A stretch of DNA of 64,000 bases from DASXKD01 sp963707905 (GTDB taxonomy: Bacteria > Actinomycetota > Actinomycetes > Streptosporangiales > Streptosporangiaceae). The DNA lies in assembly GCA_963707905.1 (NCBI GenBank), contig CAVPSA010000043.1:103044-167043 (forward strand), given 5' to 3'. The notes below the pieces were generated by a model, which worked only from the letters and a program-made list of their open reading frames with translations, searched no databases and was not told the DNA's origin. This document shows positions 7,215 through 15,447 of this stretch, piece after piece (the first letter of the stretch is position 1; the number at the start of each line of letters is the position of its first letter). The translations under genes were made by a program, and so were the position numbers.

Positions 7215-10116
7215 TCAGCGCGCCCTGCTCACCACCGCAGCGGAACGCTGGCCCGCCGGTTCTCCGGCACCCAGCGCGCGGCAGGGAATCGGCACGAAGT
7301 GGCGGGTGAGCAGGTCGTCGAACTCCGCGGCCTGCAGGGGCTGGGAGAAGTAGAAGCCCTGCGCTATCTGGCAGCCGAGCACCTTGAGCCCGGCAACCTG
7401 GTCCTCGGTCTCCACGCCCTCGGCCACCGCCGCGATGCCCATCGCGTTGGCCAGGTCGATGACGGCCCGGACGATCGCCGAGTCAACCGGGCTTTCCGCC
7501 ACGCCCTGTACGAAGGTGCGGTCCACCTTCACCTCGTGCACCGGGAACTGCTTGAGGTAGGCAAGAGAGGAATGGCCGGTGCCGAAGTCGTCGATGGCCA
7601 GGCGCACGCCCAGCCGGTTGAGCTTTTTCATGACCTCACGGGCCCCGGACAGGTCCTCCATGACCATGGTCTCGGTGATCTCGAAGATGAGCAGCTCCGA
7701 CGGCAGGCCCGTAGCGTCGAGCGCCGCCGACACCTGGGACAGCAGCCCGCTCTCGGCGAACTGGCGCGGCGAGAGGTTCACACTGATGGGCATGTCCACG
7801 TCCAGCCGGTCGCGGATCGCGCGCACCTGCCAGGCACGCCTTGTCCAGCACGTAGCGGCCGACCGGGAGTATCAGTCCGGTCTCCTCCGCCATCGGGATG
7901 AACCGCGCCGGGCTGATCAGGCCCTTGGTGGGGTGGCGCCACCGCACCAGCGCCTCCGCGCCCAGGATGTGCTGTCCGTCCAGGGAGTAGAACGGCTGGT
8001 AGTGCACCTCGAGTTCGTCCCGTTCGAGCCCCTTGCGCAGATCCGCTTCGGCCTGCAGCCGCTCCGACGACCGGGTTCCCATGGACACCTGGTCGAACAC
8101 CCGGTAGATGCCGCCGCCGCCCTTGGCCTTGGCCTCGTACATCGCCACGTCGGCGTTGCGCAGCACGTCGTCGGCCGTCTTGCCCGGCTCGGTCAGGGCA
8201 ATGCCCAGCGACACGCCGGCCACAAGCTCGTAGCCGTCGGGCAGCACCATGGGCTGCTCGGCGGCGGCGCAGATACGCCGGGCCGCGGCGACCGCCACCT
8301 CGACTCCGGCCACGTCCTCGAGCAGCACCACGAACTCGTCACCGCCGAAGCGGGCCAGCAGGTCATGGCTGCGGATGACGTCCTTCATGCGCGCCCCGAT
8401 CGCGGTCAGGAACTCGTCGCCGGTCACGTGCCCGAGACTGTCGTTGATGCTCTTGAAACGGTCCACATCGACGAAGATCAGCGCGTGCGTCTTGCGGTCC
8501 AGGGCCGACCGCCGCAATGCCTGCTCCAGCCGCTCCACCAGCATGCGGCGGTTCGCCAGGCCGGTGAGGCTGTCGTAGAACGCGTGATGGTGCAGTTCGT
8601 CCTCGAACGCCTTGCGCTCGGTGATGTCCCGGAAGGCGATCACCGCGCCGGACGGCACGCCGTCGCTCATCACGGCGGAAGCCGTATAGGCCACCGGGAT
8701 GGTGCCGCCGTTCTTGCCGCGGAACCTGGCGTCGTCCTCGCGGACCGCCCGGCCGGTGCGCATGGCCTCCCGGGCCGGTTCGAGCAGGAAGGCAGGCGCG
8801 GCCGGGGCTGCGGCGCTCACCGGGTCGTCGACGGTGATGTCGAGAGAGGGCAGTTCGATCAGGTCGGCCGCGGCCCGGTTGACGAACGTCAGCCTGCCGT
8901 CGGCGGCGATGGCGCAGACGCCCTCGCCGATGTTGAGGGTGATCGAGGAGAGCCGTTCCCGTTCGAGGCGGACCTGCTGGAACAGCTCCGCATTGCTCAG
9001 CGCCCCGGAGCCCACCGCGGCCAGCGCCCGGAGCAGGCCCCGGTCCGCGTCGTCGAACGGCTCGTCCCGCCGGCGGCCCGACGCCACCAGCCACTCCTGC
9101 CTGTCGGCAACGGTCATCGGCGCGGCGAGCTGGCCAAGGCCTGGCCCGGCGGAGGTCAGCGCCGCCTCCGGGCTCCGGAGGAGCCGCCGCACCGCCCCGA
9201 GGATCGTTTCGAGCACCGCCTCCTGCCGCAAGGCCCGGTTCGCCTCCAGCGTGATCTCGTACAGCCCGGCCATCCGGGCCCGGTCATACAGCGCCGCGAA
9301 CCGGGCGCTGATGAGCCGGCGCTCCAGCACCAGCCCGGGGATTGCCAGCGCAACCACCCAGAGGTGTTCATGTATCGCCAGGCCAAGCACCACGCCGACG
9401 AGCGCGCCCGCGCCCGCGAATGACACCTGGATCCTCAGGTCGCTGGTGAACTCCCGCCAGGACGTGCCCATCGAGACCACGACGCTGGCCACGAGAAACG
9501 TGTTGATGACGAAATACACGGCCGCCCCGAGTGCGACCGCCGCGACCTGGCCGGCGCTGAGCGAACCGGACGGGGCGGCGATGCCGCGGCTGACGGCCAG
9601 CCCAGCACCCGCGGCGATGAGCACCTGGCCGACGTTGAACGCCGACTTGACGGCGGAGCGCCTGCGGCCTGCCTGGGCCAGGACGGTCGCCACCCCAAGG
9701 GTGCCGAGCGTGACCAGCGGCGGCACGAGCAGGGCGAGGATCACGAAGAAGCCCTCGTCCATGCTCAGAGCCTCGGACTCGCCGCCCCGGTACACCATGA
9801 CCGGCCACGCCCAGCTGCCCAGGGCGAGGGCGCCGATGACGGCGGCGACGATCCACTGGCGCTCGTGGACGTGTGCCATGGCGGCGTGCCGCCACAGGGC
9901 GATGGCCAGGGTGGCCGCGCCGCCCGCGATCGAAGCCGCGACCAGGGCCCAGGTCGCGCGCGGTAACCGCATGGCAGTGCCACCGCGCCGGGCGCGGGCC
10001 GGGCGGGCGACCCGGGCCGGGCCCATGCCGCGGTCAAGCACGGTGCCCCGGCCCAGCGCGGCACCGCGGCCCAGCGCGGCGCTGCGGTCCAGCCCCAGGA
10101 CCCGGGTCAGCCCCAT
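7215..10116 (-). pseudogene. Membrane PAS-GGDEF-EAL cyclic-di-GMP protein, frameshifted in the EAL domain
   Basis: About 7 to 8 N-terminal transmembrane segments are followed by a PAS-like domain, a GGDEF domain and an EAL domain. The GGDEF active site is intact (RFGGDEF), and an RSHD inhibitory site lies five residues upstream. EAL metal and catalytic motifs are visible (GAEALVRW, SVNLSPRQF, IDDFGTGHSSL, KVDR, AEGVE). Near 7832 one extra base moves the reading frame; removing it gives 966 residues without a stop. As written, translation would give the GGDEF part and a truncated EAL. It starts 7 bp after the S8 protease gene and may be cotranscribed; ATG 9972 is an alternative start. This could be a sequencing error. 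Confidence 0.8.
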
Positions 10117-10123
10117 GACGTGG

Positions 10124-11791
10124 TCAGCCCCACGACGAGCCGTTCCAGGCGTTGCCGTTCCAGGCCGAGCCGCTCAACGCCGAGCCGTTCCAGCCCGTGC
10201 CGTCCCAGGCCGAGCCGTCCCATTGCGAACCGTTCCACGCCGCGCCGCTCCAGCCGCCGTCGTTCCAGGCCCGGCCGACGAACACCGAGCCGTTCCAGGC
10301 ACCGCCGTTCCACGAGTCGCCGTTCCACGACTGACCGCCGGACTGTCCCTGGCCCCAGGACATCCCCGACCACAGGCCCACGTTCCAGGTGTCCGCGGAC
10401 CCGCTGGGCATCAGCGAGACAGTGGCCCCGAGCAGCGTCGGGGGCAGCAGCGCAGCCGACTGGCTGTAGTTCATCGGGTCCGAGGTGGCAGCCGCATAGG
10501 CGTCCAGCGCCCCATGGCCGTCGACGAAGGGGTTGCCCACCGGACCCGGGTCCGTGTTGCCGAGCAGCCGGGCCTTCACCTGATCCGGGGTGAGGCCGGG
10601 ATTGGCAGCGAGCACCAGCGCGGCCGCCCCGCTGGTGATGGCGGTGCTGAACGAGGTGCCGGACCCGGCGAAGTTCGCCGAGCCGACCCGGGCCGAGGGG
10701 TTGTTGTTGTAGATCGTCGAGCCCGGCGCGGCCAGGCTGACCACCGACCGGCCCGAGGTCACCAGGTCGGGCTTGACCCAGCCGTCCGGCGAGGTGGGCC
10801 CCACGCTGCTGAAGTCGTTCATCTCGTCATCGCTGGCCGACGGGGTGGCCATGTCGTCCAGGGCGCCCACCGTGATCACCAGCGGGTCGTCGCCTGGAGA
10901 GAGGATGCTGCCGTTGAACGGCCCGGCGTTGCCCGCTGCGGCGACCACGGTGATGCCCGTGTTCCATGCCGCCTCGACCGCCTGGTCCAGCGGGTTGAGC
11001 ACGGTGGACTCGGTGGGCTGGAAGCCGAGTGAGAGGTTGAGGACCTTGATGCCGTAGCTGCCACGGTGGTCGACCGCCCACTGCAGGGCCGAGATCAGGG
11101 TGCCGAGATGGGTCAGCCCGTCCGCACCCGCCACCTTGATCGACACCAGGTTGGCGCCCGGCGCTTCGCCCGAGTACTGCCCACCCGACGAGGCCCCGTT
11201 GCCCGCGATCAGGCCCGCCACGAAGGTGCCGTGCCCGTAGGCGTCCTGGTAGGGGTTGTTCCCGCCGGTCAGGTCTACCCCGCCGATCAGCCGCCCGGAG
11301 AAGTCGGGCAGGTTGTCGATACCGGTGTCCAGCACGGCCACCGCCACTCCCTGCCCGGTGTCGCCGCCGGCAGCCAGTTGCGTCGCACCGGTCGCCTGCA
11401 GGAATACGTCCGAGGGCGTGTGCGGGCCGGTGGACTCCACCGTGGACTGCACGCTCACCGTCGCGTCGGAGGTCACCGTGATGCCCGGCAGCGCCGCCAG
11501 CACCGGTTCCAGGGCCGCCGGTATGACCGCGTCGACCGCGTTGATGAGGTGGTACCGCGTCAGGATCGTGCCGCCGATGCCGAGCACCGCCGCGACAGGG
11601 CTCAGCAGCCCGGTCGCGGAGACGATGACCGTCACGCCCGGGCTCGCCGACGCCGCGGGGACGTCCGCGAGCGACGTGCCCGCGACGGCGGCAATCACCG
11701 CCGCGACCGCAACGGCGGCCCGCCTCTTGCGCCGCGAGAAGAGTCGTGCCCGATGACCGGCGCCCGCGCCGGATGAACAAGTCTGCTGCAT
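10124..11791 (-). CDS. Secreted S8 subtilisin-like serine protease with Trp-Asn-Gly repeat tail
   Basis: This 555-residue precursor has a basic signal region (RLFSRRKRR followed by a long Ala/Val stretch). The catalytic triad is complete: Asp in VAVLDTGID, His in GHGTFVAG and Ser in GTSFSTAI. The C-terminal 67 residues are about 13 pentapeptides of the form WNGxx, which have no catalytic role and might bind cell wall or other surfaces. The start 11791 was chosen for the GGGGGG just upstream and the signal peptide; the frame is open further upstream. The gene is followed 7 bp later by the GGDEF-EAL gene. Its promoter region contains 22-bp-phased repeats. Confidence 0.87.
   Translation of the reverse strand: MQQTCSSGAGAGHRARLFSRRKRRAAVAVAAVIAAVAGTSLADVPAASASPGVTVIVSATGLLSPVAAVLGIGGTILTRYHLINAVDAVIPAALEPVLAALPGITVTSDATVSVQSTVESTGPHTPSDVFLQATGATQLAAGGDTGQGVAVAVLDTGIDNLPDFSGRLIGGVDLTGGNNPYQDAYGHGTFVAGLIAGNGASSGGQYSGEAPGANLVSIKVAGADGLTHLGTLISALQWAVDHRGSYGIKVLNLSLGFQPTESTVLNPLDQAVEAAWNTGITVVAAAGNAGPFNGSILSPGDDPLVITVGALDDMATPSASDDEMNDFSSVGPTSPDGWVKPDLVTSGRSVVSLAAPGSTIYNNNPSARVGSANFAGSGTSFSTAITSGAAALVLAANPGLTPDQVKARLLGNTDPGPVGNPFVDGHGALDAYAAATSDPMNYSQSAALLPPTLLGATVSLMPSGSADTWNVGLWSGMSWGQGQSGGQSWNGDSWNGGAWNGSVFVGRAWNDGGWSGAAWNGSQWDGSAWDGTGWNGSALSGSAWNGNAWNGSSWG
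10127..10327 (-). repeat. 15-nt repeats encoding WNGxx pentapeptides
   Basis: Thirteen consecutive five-codon units encode W(N/D/S)G followed by two variable small residues, with two units degenerate (FVGRA and LSGSA). The period is exactly 15 nt. The codons for Trp-Asn-Gly are conserved while the last two positions vary, indicating selection on the Trp spacing. Confidence 0.85.
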
Positions 11792-11860
11792 ATCGCAGCC
11801 CCCCCATGGGTGCCCTTTGAGTGCGTCTACCGTACGCCAGACAACAGGCTTTAGGGGGAA

Positions 11861-11914
11861 ATTCGATAATACAGCTGCGCCTTTGGGATAAACGAACCAC
11901 ACCCTTGGGATAAA
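11861..11914. repeat. 22-bp-phased GATAA repeats upstream of the S8 protease
   Basis: TTGGGATAAA occurs at 11883 and 11905, exactly 22 bp apart. A weaker copy (TTCGATAAT) lies a further 22 bp upstream, at 11861. The array is 70 to 123 bp upstream of the protease start. The phase of two helical turns suggests cooperative binding of a regulator on one DNA face. Confidence 0.6.
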
Positions 11915-12100
11915 AGAGCTGCCCTCCGGTGGAAGTTCTAAGAAAAATAGTAATCAGCATCGATGCGCCGGGCGTGGCCTGTGCTCATCAGCTGGTCACC
12001 GTGGTGCCACGGCGGCTCGCGGGCAAGACTCCGAGGCCAGCCTGCGTCTTTTCACACCGTCCATTCCACGCTTTGGTCCAACGCAAAGGATTGCAGCCGT

Positions 12101-12166
12101 GGGATACAATCCCGGCCGTCCCGGGATACAATTTCGGCCATCGTGGGATACAATTTCGGCCGCCGC
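12101..12166. repeat. Three 22-bp direct repeats with GGGATACAAT core
   Basis: GGGATACAAT begins at 12101, 12123 and 12145, a period of exactly 22 bp, followed each time by (C/T)(C/T)CGGCC. The core shares GGGATA with the array at 11883-11914, and the period is the same. It lies in a gene-poor stretch between the protease promoter and a decayed gene. A set of iterated regulator sites is the simplest reading. Confidence 0.65.
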
Positions 12167-12249
12167 GGGCGCGTGCCTGCGATTTGGCGAGCGGCCTGGA
12201 TGCCAGTTGCCCGGCCGGCCGACGGGCTGCGATTCCGCCAGTGCGGCGG

Positions 12250-12603
12250 GGCGGTTATTTGAACGCGATGCCGAAGGTGGTCGTCTCGACCACTCTCACC
12301 GAGGCGGCGTGGCGCAACACCACGATCATCTCGGGCGACCTGGCCGCCGAGGTCGGCCGGATGAAGGAGCAGTACCAGGGCGACATCCTGGTCGCGGGCA
12401 GCGCGACCCTGGTGCACACGCTGACCAGGCTGGGCCTGGTCGACGAGTACCGGCTGATGGTCCACCCGGTCGTGCTCGGCAAGGGCAAGCGGCTGTTCGG
12501 CGAGGACAACGGCGGCACGGACCTGGAACTGGTCGAGTCCCGCAAGGCAGGCCCGGACGTGCTGCTGCTGATCTACCGCCCGGCGAAGCCCGCGGCAGAG
12601 TGA
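12250..12603 (+). pseudogene. RibD C-terminal/dihydrofolate reductase-like protein, 5' truncated
   Basis: Residues from LNAMPKVVVSTTLTEAAWRN onward match the C-terminal two thirds of the small dihydrofolate reductase-like (RibD C-domain) family, with the cofactor-binding stretch DILVAGSATLVHTL and ending in VVLGKGKRLF and the final strand. The usual N-terminal third, which carries the first beta strand and substrate loop, is absent. Upstream codons in this frame look unrelated. An ATG at 12268 could produce a 111-residue fragment, but it would lack part of the fold. It converges with the WS/DGAT gene. Confidence 0.7.
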
Positions 12604-12617
12604 GGCGGTGATCCCGG

Positions 12618-14099
12618 TCAGCCGGCCGGTGCGGCGTGCCGCCCGGCCGGCTTCGACTTGGTGCCGTTCGGATGCTGGGCAGCGGCCTTGGCCAGCAGTT
12701 CCAGCTCGTCGACCAGGTAGCTGGCGAGCGTGTCGATGTCGGGAACCAGCTCGCGGCAGCTCGTCAGCCCGAAATGCAGCTTGCCGAGATAGCCCACCAC
12801 CGTCATGTTCAGGCCCTGTCCCGCGGTGATCACCGACACCGGGTAATGGGCAAGCAGCTTGGCCCCGCACAGGTAGACCGGCACGTTAGGGCCGGGAACG
12901 TTGGAGATGGTCACGTTGAACGGCGGCAGCCGGTGCAGCAGGCCGGTGGCGAACACCACCCGCGCGGCCCGGGCGGTGAGCGCGGGCATCGCGAAGTCCG
13001 TGATCTGGTCGACCAGCCCTTGCGGTATGGCCGCCTGCTGCGCCTTGGCGGCCTGGGTCGCGGCGTGCGCAAACTTCAGCCGGTTCTCCGGGTCCGGGGT
13101 GTTCGTAGGCAGCGCGGCCAGCATGGCCGACACCTTGTTACCCAGTGCGCCGCTGCTGGCCGGATCCCGGACGGATACGGGGATCATCGCGATCAGCGGC
13201 GACTCGGGCAGCGCCTCGTGGTCGGCGAGCCAGCGCCGCAGCGCGCCCGCGCACATCGCCAGGACGACGTCGTTGACCGAGACCCCGTAGGTGTTCTTGA
13301 CCGCCTTCACGACGTCCAGGTCCACGCTGCGGAACGCCACCCGGCGGTGCGGCGTGATCGGCTGGTTGAACGGCGTGGCCGGAGCCCGGCCCGCTGTGGT
13401 CGGAATGACCTCGCCGTCGCCCCGGTCCAGGCCCAGGATGCCGCCGACGAGGCTGCCGGCGGCTGGCGCCAGGGTGGGCAGCACGCGCACCATTTCATTG
13501 GCAATACGGACGGTCTGCACGGGTCGCCATGCCAGCCGCGCAGCGGCGAGCGCGGCCAGTGTGGCCGGGCCGGGCGGCCTGCCCGGCGTGAACGGCTCGC
13601 TGGGCGGCACCTCGCGCCCCGCCGGGCTCAGGTCAAGCAGCACGGTCAGCAACTCCGCGCCGGACACGCCGTCGATCGCGGCGTGATGGATCTTCGTGTA
13701 CACCGCGGCGCGCCGCTTGGCCAGCCCGGTGATCAGGTAGATCTCCCATAGCGGCCGGGTGCGGTCGAGCGGCCGGGCGTGCAGCCGGGCGATCTGCTCG
13801 GTGAGCTGGGCCTCCGAGCCCGGCCGCGGCAGGGCGATCTCGCGGATGTGGTACTCGATGTCAAAGTCGGGGTCGTCGATCCAGTACGGCTGATCCAGGC
13901 CGAACGGCACGTTGAGCAGCTTGCGGCGCAGCACGGGAACCAGCGGCAGCCGATCGGCCAGCACATCGGTGAGCCGGGCCAGGGTCAGCGGCTGGGGCGC
14001 GTCCCTGGGATCCAGCACAGACACCCCGCCGACGTGGCCGGTGGCGTTGGCCGTCTCCAGGGCGAGGAACGCAGCGTCAAGGCCAGTCAGTTGCTGCAT
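12618..14099 (-). CDS. Wax ester synthase/diacylglycerol acyltransferase (WS/DGAT)
   Basis: This 493-residue acyltransferase starts MQQLTGLDAAFLALE, the conserved WS/DGAT beginning. Its catalytic motif HHAAIDG lies near residue 137. The family transfers acyl-CoA to diacylglycerol or long alcohols to form storage lipids. The second half contains the conserved NVTISNVPGPNVPVYLCGAK segment. Start 14099 was chosen because GAGGAGG lies just upstream; an ATG two codons earlier sits too close to it. The gene stands alone; neighbours give no pathway context. Confidence 0.92.
   Translation of the reverse strand: MQQLTGLDAAFLALETANATGHVGGVSVLDPRDAPQPLTLARLTDVLADRLPLVPVLRRKLLNVPFGLDQPYWIDDPDFDIEYHIREIALPRPGSEAQLTEQIARLHARPLDRTRPLWEIYLITGLAKRRAAVYTKIHHAAIDGVSGAELLTVLLDLSPAGREVPPSEPFTPGRPPGPATLAALAAARLAWRPVQTVRIANEMVRVLPTLAPAAGSLVGGILGLDRGDGEVIPTTAGRAPATPFNQPITPHRRVAFRSVDLDVVKAVKNTYGVSVNDVVLAMCAGALRRWLADHEALPESPLIAMIPVSVRDPASSGALGNKVSAMLAALPTNTPDPENRLKFAHAATQAAKAQQAAIPQGLVDQITDFAMPALTARAARVVFATGLLHRLPPFNVTISNVPGPNVPVYLCGAKLLAHYPVSVITAGQGLNMTVVGYLGKLHFGLTSCRELVPDIDTLASYLVDELELLAKAAAQHPNGTKSKPAGRHAAPAG
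12621..12651. terminator. Hairpin between convergent genes
   Basis: A stem GCCGGCCGG pairs with CCGGCCGGC across a 13-nt loop. It overlaps the last codons of the WS/DGAT gene and follows the stop of the decayed reductase. GC-only stems without a T tract are common actinomycete terminators. Confidence 0.45.
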
Positions 14100-14198
14100 C
14101 GCCATCCTCCTCGGCGGGACACCGGTCCTGCCCCTCGGCTCAACCCTGGCACCCGACCGATCAAACAGGCAATCTCCGCACGGCCGGAGAACAACCAC

Positions 14199-14241
14199 GA
14201 TCATGGAGTTTGGGCCACCCGTCGGCACTACTTCCATGATC
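14199..14241. repeat. Intergenic inverted repeat with GATCATGGA arms
   Basis: The arms GATCATGGA (14199) and TCCATGATC (14233) are perfect complements separated by 25 bp. The right arm is followed by a further self-complementary CATGATCATG. The element lies in the 280-bp gap upstream of WS/DGAT and lacks coding potential. It resembles a dispersed extragenic palindrome, but only one copy is visible here. Confidence 0.5.
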
Positions 14242-14379
14242 ATGGCCACTTATCACGCGAGCGGTGCGGTCTGGCGCCCGGTTTGCCCGGTTTGGGAGCC
14301 TTCTTCGCAGGACGATGTAACAACGGGCCGTTGGCTGGGGCATGCACTGTCCTCAGGGAGCCTCAGGGAGGCGAACCAG

Positions 14380-14690
14380 ATGAGTTCCGCTGCCGGACTC
14401 CTACCGGATATCGAGCGCCGGCGACTGCGGGCGCTGGTCAGAGCGGATGCGGTCACAGCCGCCCCACTGCATGCGGACGACTACTGGCTCATCACCCCGA
14501 ACGGCATCGGCTGCTGACACACGGACTGATTACCGGCTTCGGTGACGATCGCCTCGGGAAGTCGTCTGAGATCCCAGGCGTTCGAGCCCATCACCGCGAT
14601 AGCGGTACTAGGCGCCGTGGCGATCGTGGCTCTTGCGTGGCCGTGGTGCCTGGTGCCGCGTCAGGCAACGTTTGCCTCGTTGGTGGCGTG
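14380..14690 (+). pseudogene. Decayed NTF2/SnoaL-like protein
   Basis: A 45-codon frame with a good ribosome binding site (GGGAGGCG) begins MSSAAGLLPDIERRRLRALV and reaches HADDYWLITPNG before a stop at 14517. This resembles the first helix and strand of SnoaL/NTF2-like proteins of about 125 residues. Further on, FEPITAIAVLGAVAIVAL in another frame looks like the next beta strands. The gene therefore seems to be broken by indels. No function is expected. Confidence 0.5.
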
Positions 14691-14732
14691 ACTCCGAGCC
14701 GGGCATCAGGGGGCGAGTCACCCGGCGTCCGG

Positions 14733-15296
14733 TCAACCGTCGTCGGCTTCCACGTGGTCGGCGTCCAGACCGTCGAGGAATTCCCTGACCGCCCGCTTGG
14801 ATCTGAGCACGTGAAGGGCCACATGCTGACCGTGCTGCGAAATGATTTCGTGTTCGCGCTCCGGCTCTGACCGGCGTTTTCGCCAGATGCGGACGGCCAA
14901 ACGCCACTCATCGCGCAACCGCAGCCAGGCCGAATAGCCGCACCCTTCGGGCAACTCGCCCGGCATTCGGAAGCCGCGCAGCAACGCGCGTCCTGCGCAA
15001 AGCCACCAGGGCGGGTCGAGAAACACAACGGTGTCCGCGCGTTCGAGCCGGAGATCGAGTGTCTCGTGGTAGTTGCCGTCAGCGATCCACGCGTTGCCGG
15101 CGAGCACGCCACATTGCTTCTCGCGCCACTCGGTCTCCGACGGTGCAACCCACCCGGGCTTCCAGAAGTGGAGGTCAAGATGAATGACCGGCAAGCCGGT
15201 CTTGGCAGCGAGCGCGAGCGAGAACGTGCTCTTCCCGGACCCGGCCAGCCCAGTGACGATGACGCGGCGTCCTAGCGCCGACGGGGCTTGACTCAT
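14733..15296 (-). CDS. P-loop nucleotide kinase-like protein (FlaR/adenylate kinase-like)
   Basis: This is a 187-residue P-loop protein with Walker A GLAGSGKST at residues 16 to 24. The pattern HLDLHFWKPGW followed by WIADGNYHETLDLRLERADTVVFLD is typical of the small AAA_17/FlaR-like group often annotated as DNA topology modulation protein or adenylate kinase. Substrate and role are unknown. The base composition is a little less GC-rich than that of its neighbours. It is a lone gene. Confidence 0.8.
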   Translation of the reverse strand: MSQAPSALGRRVIVTGLAGSGKSTFSLALAAKTGLPVIHLDLHFWKPGWVAPSETEWREKQCGVLAGNAWIADGNYHETLDLRLERADTVVFLDPPWWLCAGRALLRGFRMPGELPEGCGYSAWLRLRDEWRLAVRIWRKRRSEPEREHEIISQHGQHVALHVLRSKRAVREFLDGLDADHVEADDG

Positions 15297-15447
15297 CGCA
15301 GTCAGTGTCCCTCACGTGCCGTTGCAGGGGAGGGCAGAGGTTGCCTGACACGGCATACCTAGGGGTACCGCTGCGGAACAGCGTCGCCGGACGTGACATC
15401 ACAGGTGCTTACGCCTTACGGCCGTCGTCGGGTCTGCGCCCGTGCCG

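Noticed and set aside
12101..12166. Short CRISPR array
   Set aside because: Units repeat every 22 bp with no separate spacers, only three copies, and no cas genes are present.
12618..14249. A longer WS/DGAT start at 14249
   Set aside because: The extra 50 residues are unlike the family, while GAGGAGG precedes the conserved MQQLTGLDAAF start.
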